In this document: piece after piece, positions 1 through 7,867 of the stretch
How positions within the stretch are numbered: position 1 is the first letter of the stretch
Layout of the letters: each line of letters starts with the position of its first letter
From: Emticicia sp965283955
Lineage (GTDB): Bacteria; Bacteroidota; Bacteroidia; Cytophagales; Spirosomataceae
NCBI GenBank assembly: GCA_965283955.1
Contig: CBDIQW010000001.1
Span: 3,100,001 to 3,164,000 of the forward strand
Length of the DNA stretch: 64,000 bases
Direction: 5' to 3'
Notes under the pieces: model-generated
Seen by the model: only the letters and a program-made list of their open reading frames with translations
Told to the model about the DNA's origin: nothing
Database searches by the model: none
Position numbers and translations under genes: made by a program

Positions 1-1155
1 GCAGCGAAGTCGAACCATCGGCATTTTCTGCCCAGAAAGGTCCACCACCTGGTTCGCCAACGTTTTTCACCATGCCACAAATACGCAACGGGCGATTGAG
101 TTTCGTACGGCAATAGATTTTACGTTCTTCAAAAGACAAATCATCGTAACCTTCAGGGAATTCTACACAAAGGTCAAATTCAATAAAGTCTTCCACTTCT
201 TCTACATCTTCTTCTTTTAAATCAGCCCCATCCATCATTTTCAAATAAGCAAAAATGGCTTGTTGATAGCTCAGCACCAAACTCGCCAAAGCTTTTTTGT
301 AGATGATTGTTTGCTCTTTTAGACTGTCTGGAACAACGTTGTCGATATTTTTGATAAATACCACATCAGCATCTTGGTCGTTGAGGTTTTCGAGCAAAGC
401 CCCGTGTCCTGCTGGACGGAAAAGTAAATCACCGCTGGCCGTGCGGAAAGGCGTATTATCAAGATTTACAGCAATCGTATCGGTAGATGGTTTTTGCTCT
501 GAGAAACTGATGTCATATTTTACGCCATATTTTGCTTCGTAATCAGGCAAAACTGCATCAATCAAGGCCGTAAACTTGCTTCTATGCTCAGGCGAAACCG
601 TAAAATGAAGATTTACTTTGCCACCTGAACTCGCATATTTTGCCCCTTCAACCAAATGTTCTTCGGCTGGTGTGCGAGTCGAATCACCGTATTTATGGAA
701 TTCCAACAAGCCTTTTGGCAAAGCACCATAGTCGAGTCCTTCGGCCGTGAGGAGGTGTCGGAGAATGGTTTTATGGTCGGCCGATTCGCTACCGATTGAT
801 TTTACCAAACTTTTATAAAAGGCAAATTCTTCCAGACGCTCTAAAACCTCATTGACCGATTTATCAATTTTATCTTCTTCTAAAGCGGCAAAAAGCGATT
901 TGAACATACGAGAGGCCGCACCCGAAGCAGGTACAAATTTTAGTAGTTTTTTGCCGAAAATTTGGTCGTCGAAATCCTTCGATAGTTCTTTGGCTTTTTC
1001 GTCGCCAAGCTGAATCATTCCATCGTCGATGGTGGCTGCTCGTACGACATTTAGGTATGGAAATCCCACTTTAAAATTCTCGATTTGTTCAAGAATCGTT
1101 TCCACTTTTGCCCCACGGGCTTCGATTAGGCTAAGGTCTTTTTCGCTAAACATAA
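1..1155 (-). CDS. DUF4301 family protein, 5' part (runs off the window start)
   Basis: The minus-strand reading frame opens at the ATG at 1155 (MFSEKDLSLIEARG) and stays open for 385 codons to the left edge, so the C-terminus lies outside the window. The sequence contains KFVPASGAASRMFKSL near residue 80, DNTPFRTASGDLLFRPAGHG near residue 245 and WAENADG near the edge. These are recognisable as the DUF4301 family of Bacteroidota, proteins of about 500 residues of unknown biochemical role; the GSGAASRMF-like loop resembles a nucleotide-sugar or phosphate-binding loop, which is inference only. No signal peptide or membrane segment is visible, so it is probably cytoplasmic. It is divergently placed from the module at 1397 and no convincing promoter was found in the 240-bp gap. 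Confidence 0.8.
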
Positions 1156-1396
1156 TTAATATGGTTGATTTAATTAGTCCAAGGTCAATAGTTGGTTTTC
1201 AAGGGAATTTAAACTATTGATAAGGAGGCTTTTGGTAAAAATTGTCGTTGTTTGGTTTTAATCAGCTACTTTATGGTATAAATATTTTGTTAAAAATGTA
1301 ATTTTACGAAAAAATAGAATCAAGGCAATGTTTTTTATTGATGAATAAATAATATTCATCAATAAAAAACATTAAATTCACATAAATGATTAAATT

Positions 1397-1844
1397 ATGG
1401 AACATATTGCATTCAAAGAGTTTCTTATAAAAAAAGCAAGAGGACGAGGGGAAAAAAGTTAATTGGGAATACCGAAGAGATTCTTGGTTAAGTTCAATAA
1501 ACACTCTCTATCAAGATATAAACAAATGGCTTTCGCCGTTTATTGACGAAGGATTAATATCTATCAATCAAGAAAAGACCATTATTATTACAGAAGAGTA
1601 TGTAGGTCGTTATACTACAAATCGCCTTGATATATATTTAGGGAATGACATTATCTCAATGATTCCCAAAGGAACATTAATAGTAGGTTCTTATGGTAGA
1701 ATTGATATGATTGGTAGTAAAGGTGAAATTATGTTAATTGAACCTATTTTGGGAAATTGGAAATTTGCGAAGAGAACACCTAAACTTGAAACTTGGGATG
1801 TTACAGAGGATTCGTTTAAAGAAATATTACAAGATTTAGTCTAA
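1397..1844 (+). CDS. uncharacterised protein, first gene of a HEPN-linked pair (one-base frameshift)
   Basis: An ATG at 1397 (MEHIAFKEFLIKK) reads into an A7 run at 1429-1435 and then stops at 1460. Removing one A joins it to the frame that continues KQEDEGKKVNWEYRRDSW and runs to the TAA at 1842-1844, giving 148 residues. The body contains LSSINTLYQDINKWLSPF, IIITEEYVGRYTTNRLDIYL, MIPKGTLIVGSYGRIDMIG and ends EDSFKEILQDLV. I do not recognise the family. It has no signal peptide or membrane segment. Its stop overlaps the ATG of the HEPN-like gene (TAATG), so the two are almost certainly co-translated and functionally linked. The gene is more AT-rich than the neighbouring proA, which fits an accessory gene. 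Confidence 0.6.
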
Positions 1845-2391
1845 TGGGAGGGTATCATTTTCAGGAGAAGAAAAATCTATTGACGCTATTTGGAGTTGGT
1901 ATGATGACCAAAAAGAAGCGTTACGTGATTATAAATACAAAGTAATAAATGCAATAACTTCTCCAAATAACATTAAGATAAATAATAAGTTTTTAGCATT
2001 TAGTTTGGATGAAATAAACACCTATTTTGATGAAAGTCAGTCAGAATTAGAACATTTGGTTTGCTTTAGTATAATTTCTGCTACCGAGGCTCATCTACGC
2101 ATTGATTTTTATAATAGAGTTTATAGTAAAGATAAAACAGAAATAGGAAGACATTTTCGCAAAATATTTAAAACATCTGGAAACAGAGTTTCTTTAGAAG
2201 AAGATATTATTGAAACATGGAAACAAACTTTAACTATTGAAAAAAATGACTTTAGTAATTTCATAGGATTGTTAAAATACCGTCATTGGCTTGCTCACGG
2301 AAGGTATTGGAAGCCTAAGTTTGGGCAAAACTATAACCCTATTACAACCTATGATATTTCAGAAAATATTTTTGAAATAATCTCTAACTAA
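1844..2391 (+). CDS. HEPN-like protein with RX4H motif, second gene of pair (one-base frameshift)
   Basis: The ATG at 1844 overlaps the stop of the preceding gene. Its frame closes at 1945, but adding one G near 1846-1849 joins it to a frame that runs SFSGEEKSIDAIWSWYDDQK to the stop at 2391, giving 182 residues. Without repair only an internal TTG at 2005 is available (128 residues). Near the C-terminus is LKYRHWLAHGRYW: Arg, four residues, His, followed by G-x-Y/W, the RX4-6H signature of HEPN domain ribonucleases found in toxin-antitoxin and abortive-infection systems. The preceding predicted helices (LEHLVCFSIISATEAHLR, NFIGLLKYR) suit the HEPN bundle. A nuclease toxin role is inference; the exact HEPN subfamily was not identified. 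Confidence 0.6.
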
Positions 2392-2435
2392 AATTTTGAT
2401 GATTAACAGCTCATATACAGGGCTTCTAAAAAATC

Positions 2436-3686
2436 ATGAATTCAATACTTCCCCTTTTACAGCAAACCCAACAAGCTTCGGCGTCAGTTCGCCGTTTGAC
2501 CGATACCCAACGCAGCGATTTATTAAACGAATTGGCCGTAATCGTTGAGCAGTCGAAAGCATTAATCATGTCAGAAAATCAGAAAGATTTAGACTTGATG
2601 GATAAAGCTGACCCCAAATACGACCGCTTGTTATTAACCGAAAGCCGTATTCAAGGTTTGGCCGATTCGTTGAGAGAGGTTGCTCTTCTGCCCGACCCAA
2701 CGGGTGAAGTATTGACAGAAAGAAGTCTTGAAAATGGACTAAATATTAAGAAAATAGCCGTTCCGATGGGAGCTGTGGGCGTAATTTACGAATCTCGCCC
2801 CAATGTAACGATTGATGTGGCTTCGTTGTGCTTACGCTCAGGTAATGCCTGCGTACTAAAAGGTGGAAAAGAGGCTGTTTTCTCGAATACTTGCTTGGTT
2901 GGATTGATTCATCAAGCCTTAGCTAAATTTGGTGTTGCTGCCGATGCCGTTTTGCTTTTACCAACCGACCGAAAATTTACGGAAGAATTACTAAAAGCGA
3001 CTCGATTTGTAGATATTATCATTCCACGTGGGTCTGATTCACTGATTCAATATGTACGTCAAAATTCACTCATTCCGACCATCGAAACAGGTGCGGGAGT
3101 GGTGCATACGTATGTGGAAACAAGTGCCGATTTGACCAAAGCCAAAGATATTATTGTTAACGCACGAGTTTCTCGACCATCAGTTTGTAACTCGCTCGAT
3201 TGTGCTATCGTTGATGAAGCCATTATTGATGAATTTTTACCAATGTTAGTAGAAGATTTCAAGAAATGGAATGTGGGCGTTTATGCTGATGAAAAATCGT
3301 ATGCTGTTTTTGAAAAAATCGGATATGAAAAACTTCATCATGCTCAACCCGAAGATTTTGGTCGTGAATGGCTCGATTATAAAATTACAGTCAAAACTGT
3401 GAGTGGCTTTGATGAAGCTTTGGCTCATGTACAAGCCTTTTCGTCTCGACATTCGGAGGCCATTTTGACAAATAATCAGGCATTCGCTGACAGATTTTTA
3501 GCCGAAGTCGATGCAGCGGCAGTTTATCATAATGCCTCCACTCGCTTTACCGATGGTGGTCAGTTTGGACTTGGTGCAGAAATTGGCATTTCGACCCAAA
3601 AACTCCACGCTCGTGGGCCTTTTGCTCTCGAAAAACTCGTTACCGAAAAATGGGTAATCCTTGGCGATGGGCAGGTGAGATGGTAG
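2436..3686 (+). CDS. proA: glutamate-5-semialdehyde dehydrogenase (gamma-glutamyl phosphate reductase)
   Basis: ProA reduces gamma-glutamyl phosphate with NADPH to glutamate-5-semialdehyde, the second step of proline synthesis, in the cytoplasm. The 416 residues match the family length (about 415). Visible family features are the nucleotide-binding stretch MGAVGVIYESRPNVTIDVAS near residues 110-130, VLKGGKEA, IETGAGVVHTYV, and the catalytic cysteine in RPSVCNSLDC, which falls at residue 251. The C-terminus carries STRFTDGGQFGLGAEIGIST, also typical. The start (MNSILPLLQQ) follows a 44-bp gap after the HEPN-like gene. No proB partner is present in the window, so the pathway is split over more than one locus or proB lies elsewhere. 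Confidence 0.96.
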   Translation: MNSILPLLQQTQQASASVRRLTDTQRSDLLNELAVIVEQSKALIMSENQKDLDLMDKADPKYDRLLLTESRIQGLADSLREVALLPDPTGEVLTERSLENGLNIKKIAVPMGAVGVIYESRPNVTIDVASLCLRSGNACVLKGGKEAVFSNTCLVGLIHQALAKFGVAADAVLLLPTDRKFTEELLKATRFVDIIIPRGSDSLIQYVRQNSLIPTIETGAGVVHTYVETSADLTKAKDIIVNARVSRPSVCNSLDCAIVDEAIIDEFLPMLVEDFKKWNVGVYADEKSYAVFEKIGYEKLHHAQPEDFGREWLDYKITVKTVSGFDEALAHVQAFSSRHSEAILTNNQAFADRFLAEVDAAAVYHNASTRFTDGGQFGLGAEIGISTQKLHARGPFALEKLVTEKWVILGDGQVRW

Positions 3687-3714
3687 TTTTAGCAAAGTCG
3701 GAACTACCAAAAAT

Positions 3715-4104
3715 TTAGTATTCTAAAGCATTTTTAATTCTAATCTTAATCCCAGTAGTAGTCCATTCAGCAATAATCATGAAGGGAGTTTCTAAATTAG
3801 GGTTGGCATCTAAAATTGCTTGGAATGTTTGAATGTGAATTTTTGAATCAAAATGTCCAGGCTTTAGGAAAATTACACCTAAAAAACTTGATTTATCTTT
3901 GTGTACCAACGTACCGAAATCGCTATCAAGCGTGATAAAGATTCTGTTTTCTTTGGTGGCTAATTCTAATACAAATCCATCGGAAGAACCATTTAAATTG
4001 TTTTCTTTGACATCGAAAACATCAAAACCTTTTTCACGAAGAAAAACCACTAAAAATGGGTCAATATTTTCATCCGTAAATAATGAAAAGTTGGAAAGTT
4101 TCAT
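3715..4104 (-). CDS. DUF5615 PIN-like toxin
   Basis: A 129-residue cytoplasmic protein with the Mut7-C/PIN-like fold of DUF5615. The acidic residues expected at the nuclease site are visible: FTDENID near residue 10, DGFVLELA and FITLDSDFG near residues 55-65. The family pairs with DUF433 proteins and is regarded as the toxin (putative RNase) of a type II toxin-antitoxin system. Here its ATG overlaps the stop of the DUF433 gene by one base (TAATG read on the minus strand), which supports co-translation as an antitoxin-toxin pair. It is convergent with proA, with 28 bp between the stops. Confidence 0.85.
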   Translation of the reverse strand: MKLSNFSLFTDENIDPFLVVFLREKGFDVFDVKENNLNGSSDGFVLELATKENRIFITLDSDFGTLVHKDKSSFLGVIFLKPGHFDSKIHIQTFQAILDANPNLETPFMIIAEWTTTGIKIRIKNALEY

Positions 4105-4343
4105 TAAGCAGCATTTGAATGTTGAACCTCAATGACAATTTCATTTTTCATGGCATCAGAGGCATATAAAATGGCTTGTTGGATAGCTTCTGTAGAAATA
4201 TGTGGGTATTTTACAGCAATATCTTGGATTGAAGCACCCGCAGCCATCCATTCCAAGATTAATTGCACGCTGATTCTGGTTCCTTTTATACAAGGTTTTC
4301 CTCCCAGAATGGCTATATCAGAAATAATAAGTGGATATTTCAT
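4104..4343 (-). CDS. DUF433 antitoxin-like protein
   Basis: A 79-residue protein, upstream partner of the DUF5615 gene. The sequence GGKPCIKGTRISVQLILEWMAAGAS followed by DIAVKYPHISTEAIQQAI is the DUF433 helix-turn-helix signature (KPCIxGTRI then a short three-helix domain). DUF433 proteins are thought to be DNA-binding antitoxins that repress their own operon; the pairing and one-base overlap with the toxin gene support that here. A possible promoter lies immediately upstream at 4367-4396. Confidence 0.85.
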   Translation of the reverse strand: MKYPLIISDIAILGGKPCIKGTRISVQLILEWMAAGASIQDIAVKYPHISTEAIQQAILYASDAMKNEIVIEVQHSNAA

Positions 4344-4366
4344 AGTGTATGAACATAAAATCTAAA

Positions 4367-4396
4367 CAAATTTACACTAATTCAGAAATAAACAAA
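4367..4396 (-). promoter_or_regulatory. possible promoter of the DUF433/DUF5615 operon
   Basis: On the minus strand TTTG (4396-4393) is followed after 18 bases by TAAATTTG (4374-4367), matching the Bacteroidota -33/-7 pattern TTTG/TAnnTTTG with a spacer shorter than the 21 bases seen elsewhere in this window. It lies about 24 bases from the DUF433 start. Confidence 0.35.
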
Positions 4397-4492
4397 ATTT
4401 CAGCGTTCTATTTTCACTTGTAAATTGTAACTCATAACTCGTAAATCCACCTTTTTTCTCTACATTTGTCATAGAAAATAACCTATGATAAA

Positions 4493-6139
4493 ATGAAAAA
4501 TCTTCCTGAGCAATTTGCTCATCCGTATGCCTTTGCCCCAAAGTTTAAGAAATCTGCCGTTTATTTTTCGATGGAATTTGCCATCGACCAAGCATTAAAA
4601 ACCTATTCGGGTGGACTCGGTTTTTTGGCTGGCTCGCACATGCGTAGTGCGTACCAGTTGAAGCAAAACCTTGTTGGCATTGGTATTTTGTGGAAATATG
4701 GCTACTACGACCAAGTTCGCAATACCGATAATAGCATGGCCGTGCAGTTTCGTGAGAAAATGTATAGTTTTTTGCAAGATACTGGCGTGAAATTTCAGAT
4801 TAATGTGCAAAATCGTACCGTTTGGGTGGCTGCGTATTTCTTGCCGCCAACTACTTTTGGCACTGTTCCGATGTTTTTCTTGACTACCGATACCGATGGG
4901 AATGATACTTGGGGTAGGTCACTTTCTTATCATCTTTATGATGCTGATGCCTCTATCAAAGTGGCTCAGTGTATGCTTTTGGGCATTGGTGGAACTACGT
5001 TTCTGGATAAAATCAATTACGAACCCGATGTGTATCATTTCAACGAAGCTCATGCACTTTCGGGGGCTTTCCATTTGTACAAGAAATTTGGGAAAGTCGC
5101 TGATGTAAAAAAACGTTTGGTTTTCACAACTCACACACCTGAAGAAGCAGGCAATGAAAAACACGACATCAATATGCTTGAAAGCATGAATTTCTTTGCG
5201 GGTGTGCCGCTGAACGAAGTTCGTAAAATAAGTGGAATTACTGATAATGTGTTTAATCACTCGTTGGTTGCTTTACGTTTGAGCCGAAAAGCCAATGCTG
5301 TATCGAAACTTCATGGCGATGTTTCTCGCAAAATGTGGGGCGATTATAAAGGTATTTGTGAAATTACGCACGTAACCAACGCTCAAAATAATCTTTACTG
5401 GGCTGACGATATTTTAGAAAAAGCCCGCAAGAAAAGCGATGTAAAAATGATAGCTTCTCGCAAAAAAGAACTGAAAGAAGTATTGTTCAAAACCGTAGCC
5501 GACCAAGCAGGCAAACTCTTTAAACCCGATGTGTTTACAATCATTTGGGCAAGACGTTTTGCGGCTTACAAACGCCCCGATTTGCTCACTCGTGACCGTG
5601 AACGCTTCGATAAATTGATGAAAAACACCAAATATCCGATTCAGTTTATTTGGGCAGGAAAACCATATCCGTTTGATGGTGGAGCAATAAATAATTTCAA
5701 TCAGTTATATTATTTGAGTCATCTCTACCCAAATATGGCAGTTCTGACAGGGCATGAGTTGAACTTATCGAAACTTATCAAAGATGGCTCTGATGTGTGG
5801 CTTAATACGCCAATCGTAACCCGTGAGGCTTCGGGTACGAGCGGAATGACGGCAGCCATGAATGCCTCTTTGAATTTTTCGACATTTGATGGCTGGGTTT
5901 GTGAATTTGCTACTGAGCAGAACTCATTCGTTGTGCCTGATGCTCCGCATTCGCCTGATTGGGAACGAGATAGAGTTGATATTCATAATATGCTTGATAT
6001 GCTCGAAGACAAAATTTTGCCTATGTACTACGACCGCCCCGACGAATGGCAAAAAATGGTTTTACAGAGCATGAATGATGTAAACGCGTTCTTTGATTCT
6101 GACCGCATGGCGGCGGAGTATTATGAGAAGGTGTATTGA
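4493..6139 (+). CDS. alpha-glucan phosphorylase family protein (GT35), short form, PLP-lysine position replaced by Thr
   Basis: A 548-residue cytoplasmic protein of the glycogen/starch phosphorylase family. AVYFSMEFAIDQALKTYSGG at the N-terminus, YHFNEAHAL, VFTTHTPEEAGNE, IIWARRFAAYKRPDLL, FIWAGKPYP and VTREASGTSGMTAAMN are family landmarks of the short alpha-glucan phosphorylases that lack the long animal-type N-terminus. In canonical phosphorylases the segment EASGTGNMK supplies the lysine that binds pyridoxal phosphate. The aligned residue here is Thr453 (codon ACG), so the usual cofactor attachment is absent at this position. Family membership is firm. Whether it is a phosphorylase, or works by another chemistry, is not settled by the sequence. 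Possible -7 element TACATTTG at 4461-4468. A terminator hairpin follows. Confidence 0.85.
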   Translation: MKNLPEQFAHPYAFAPKFKKSAVYFSMEFAIDQALKTYSGGLGFLAGSHMRSAYQLKQNLVGIGILWKYGYYDQVRNTDNSMAVQFREKMYSFLQDTGVKFQINVQNRTVWVAAYFLPPTTFGTVPMFFLTTDTDGNDTWGRSLSYHLYDADASIKVAQCMLLGIGGTTFLDKINYEPDVYHFNEAHALSGAFHLYKKFGKVADVKKRLVFTTHTPEEAGNEKHDINMLESMNFFAGVPLNEVRKISGITDNVFNHSLVALRLSRKANAVSKLHGDVSRKMWGDYKGICEITHVTNAQNNLYWADDILEKARKKSDVKMIASRKKELKEVLFKTVADQAGKLFKPDVFTIIWARRFAAYKRPDLLTRDRERFDKLMKNTKYPIQFIWAGKPYPFDGGAINNFNQLYYLSHLYPNMAVLTGHELNLSKLIKDGSDVWLNTPIVTREASGTSGMTAAMNASLNFSTFDGWVCEFATEQNSFVVPDAPHSPDWERDRVDIHNMLDMLEDKILPMYYDRPDEWQKMVLQSMNDVNAFFDSDRMAAEYYEKVY

Positions 6140-6143
6140 TTTA

Positions 6144-6177
6144 AGTCCGTTGTTTGTGTCGTCACAGGCAACGGACT
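6144..6177 (+). terminator. hairpin after the phosphorylase gene
   Basis: AGTCCGTTG (6144-6152) pairs with CAACGGACT (6169-6177) over a 16-base loop, five bases after the stop. No long T-run follows, so it may be a dispersed palindrome acting as a terminator; similar AGTCCGTTG or AGTCCACAGTCAACGGAC remnants occur near 13082, 13893 and 30400. Confidence 0.5.
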
Positions 6178-6187
6178 ATAAAGTAGT

Positions 6188-6220
6188 TTTGTCAAGATTC
6201 ATTTTTATCCTGTATATTTG
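6188..6220 (+). promoter_or_regulatory. promoter of the AraC-family gene
   Basis: TTTG at 6188-6191 and TATATTTG at 6213-6220 are separated by 21 bases, an exact match to the Bacteroidota housekeeping promoter (-33 TTTG, -7 TAnnTTTG). The expected transcription start is about 10-15 bases before the ATG at 6243. Confidence 0.65.
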
Positions 6221-6242
6221 GCCGAAATAAAAGTTTTCAGCC

Positions 6243-7085
6243 ATGCTCCGTGTTCCAAGTTCGATAAGTTCAAAAGAATTTGAGTCTTTGCAGATTCAGG
6301 ACATGACTTTTGTGGCTTATCGAAATAACATTTATCCTTCAAAAAACGAGATTTTCTTTGAGGAACACGCCATTATTTATGTACTCGAAGGCGAAAAAAA
6401 GTTTATTTCTCCTACACAAGACATTCACGTTCAGAAAGGTCAGATTCTTTTTTTTCAGCGTGGTTGCTACTCAATGAATGAGTCGATTGATGTCAATTAT
6501 AGAAGCCTTGTTTTTTTCTTTCCAGAAAACTTATTGAAAGAATTTGTGGCTCAAAACCTCACACTTTTTGAGGATTTGACCGAAAATGCCATCGAACAAA
6601 TCTTGAGCCTCGAAAGCAGCGAAAATTTCGATAAGTTTGTTGATTCACTGATTCCGTTTTTTAGTACTCGTACCAAGCTTATGAATCAGTTTTTAAAGCT
6701 GAAATTCAATGAGTTGATGCTGCACCTCATCGAACTCGACCGCAGCGACCAGTTTCGTCAGACCCTTTTTAATATTTACCAAGGTCAGAAAGCAGATTTG
6801 GCTTATTTTCTTGAAAATTATTACCTAAAACCTCTTTCGATTGCCGAATTAGCCCAAATTTCGGGGCGAAGTCTTTCGGCTTTCAAACGTGATTTCGAAC
6901 TACAATTTCATACTTCGCCCGCCGCTTGGATTAGAAATAAGCGTTTGGAGTATGCCTATTTCCTTCTACAAAACTCAAAGAAAAACGTTTCCGAGATAAG
7001 CCTCGAAATTGGCTACGAAAGCGTTTCTCATTTCATCAAAGCCTTCAAAGAAAAATACGGTTTTACGCCCAATAAAATTACTTAA
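6243..7085 (+). CDS. AraC family transcriptional regulator
   Basis: A 280-residue DNA-binding regulator. The N-terminal 160 residues look like the cupin-type sensor arm of AraC proteins (EEHAIIYVLEGEKKF, VQKGQILFFQRGCYSM). The C-terminal 100 residues hold the double helix-turn-helix: SIAELAQISGRSLSAFKRDF is the first recognition unit and EISLEIGYESVSHFIKAFKE then YGFTPNKI the second. The ligand and targets are unknown. It sits alone between a phosphorylase-family gene and a transposase, with its own promoter, so it is probably a single-gene unit. Confidence 0.9.
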   Translation: MLRVPSSISSKEFESLQIQDMTFVAYRNNIYPSKNEIFFEEHAIIYVLEGEKKFISPTQDIHVQKGQILFFQRGCYSMNESIDVNYRSLVFFFPENLLKEFVAQNLTLFEDLTENAIEQILSLESSENFDKFVDSLIPFFSTRTKLMNQFLKLKFNELMLHLIELDRSDQFRQTLFNIYQGQKADLAYFLENYYLKPLSIAELAQISGRSLSAFKRDFELQFHTSPAAWIRNKRLEYAYFLLQNSKKNVSEISLEIGYESVSHFIKAFKEKYGFTPNKIT

Positions 7086-7172
7086 ACCAAAAACGTTATT
7101 TTTTGGTCGTATTTCGTTAATCATTATTAGGTTATTATACTCAATTTTGCACCGCCTACTCCACAAACTCCA

Positions 7173-7787
7173 ATGGCGGACAAATTCCAAAACAAATATC
7201 GCATTCCTTCGGCAAGACATCCTAACTGGGATTACGGCACAAATGGAGCCTATTTCATAACGATTTGTACGAAAAACCGACAATATTTTTTGGGAGAATG
7301 TGAAAAAGGCAAAATGAGACTTTCGACCGTTGGTGCGATTGTGCAGGGCTTTTGGCATGAAATTCCAAAACATTTTCCATTTGTTGAATTGGGTGAATTT
7401 GTAGTGATGCCTAATCATATTCATGGTATTTTAATTGTGAATAAAAATGGTTTTGATGAAAATATCGACATAATCGCCCCCGTAGAGACGTTGCATTGCA
7501 ACGTCTCTACCGAGAACAAAAACGAATTTCATCAAAAAATATCACCAAAATCTGGGTCGATTTCAACCATTATTCGGTCATACAAATCAATTTGCACCAA
7601 ACATATTCATGCTGCATTTCCGACATTGAATTTTGAATGGCAAACACGCTTTTGGGACAATATTATTCGTGATGACGAGGCATTTAATACCATTAGCCAA
7701 TACATTACCAATAACCCTTTGAATTGGGAAGAAGATAGAATGTTATGGAGAGGAGATGAAACCCGAATAGGGACGGTTGATTGGTAG
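7173..7787 (+). CDS. REP-associated tyrosine transposase (RAYT, IS200-like Y1 family)
   Basis: A 204-residue single-stranded-DNA transposase of the Y1/HUH superfamily. The HUH motif is visible as VMPNHIHGIL near residue 89, and the probable catalytic tyrosine is in IIRSYKSICTKHIH near residue 135. N-terminal NGAYFITICTKNRQYFLG and C-terminal QTRFWDNIIRDDEAFNTISQYITNNP are hallmarks of RAYTs, which are domesticated and associated with palindromic REP sequences rather than forming an ordinary insertion sequence. Such palindromes are found here inside the gene (7482-7510, read as VETLHCNVST) and across its stop codon (7784-7826). The TAG stop at 7785-7787 is itself part of the second repeat. The coding frame is intact, so the protein may be functional. 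Confidence 0.92.
   Translation: MADKFQNKYRIPSARHPNWDYGTNGAYFITICTKNRQYFLGECEKGKMRLSTVGAIVQGFWHEIPKHFPFVELGEFVVMPNHIHGILIVNKNGFDENIDIIAPVETLHCNVSTENKNEFHQKISPKSGSISTIIRSYKSICTKHIHAAFPTLNFEWQTRFWDNIIRDDEAFNTISQYITNNPLNWEEDRMLWRGDETRIGTVDW
7482..7510. repeat. perfect REP-like palindrome inside the RAYT gene
   Basis: GTAGAGACGTTGCA and its exact reverse complement flank a single central T: 14-bp arms, 29 bases in all. It sits in frame within the transposase coding sequence and is read as VETLHCNVST, between the HUH motif and the catalytic tyrosine. Confidence 0.9.
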
Positions 7788-7826
7788 AGACGTTGCATTG
7801 CAATTCCATTGGGGCAACGTCTCTAC
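7784..7826. repeat. REP-like palindrome overlapping the RAYT stop codon
   Basis: GTAGAGACGTTGC (7784-7796) and GCAACGTCTCTAC (7814-7826) are 13-bp inverted arms around a 17-base centre. The arms are the same sequence as the palindrome inside the gene. The first TAG of the left arm serves as the transposase stop codon. It lies 41 bases upstream of leuC and may act as a boundary hairpin. Confidence 0.88.
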
Positions 7827-7867
7827 GGCGAACAAACAATACAACGCATTAAAACAATTAAAAAAAT

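Noticed and set aside
1304..1504. 66-codon minus-strand frame opposite the 1397 gene
   Set aside because: It lies antisense to the better-supported frame pair and has only AT-driven composition.
7173..7826. Complete IS200/IS605 insertion sequence
   Set aside because: There is no TnpB and no IS-type ends; the protein and palindromes fit a RAYT/REP association instead.
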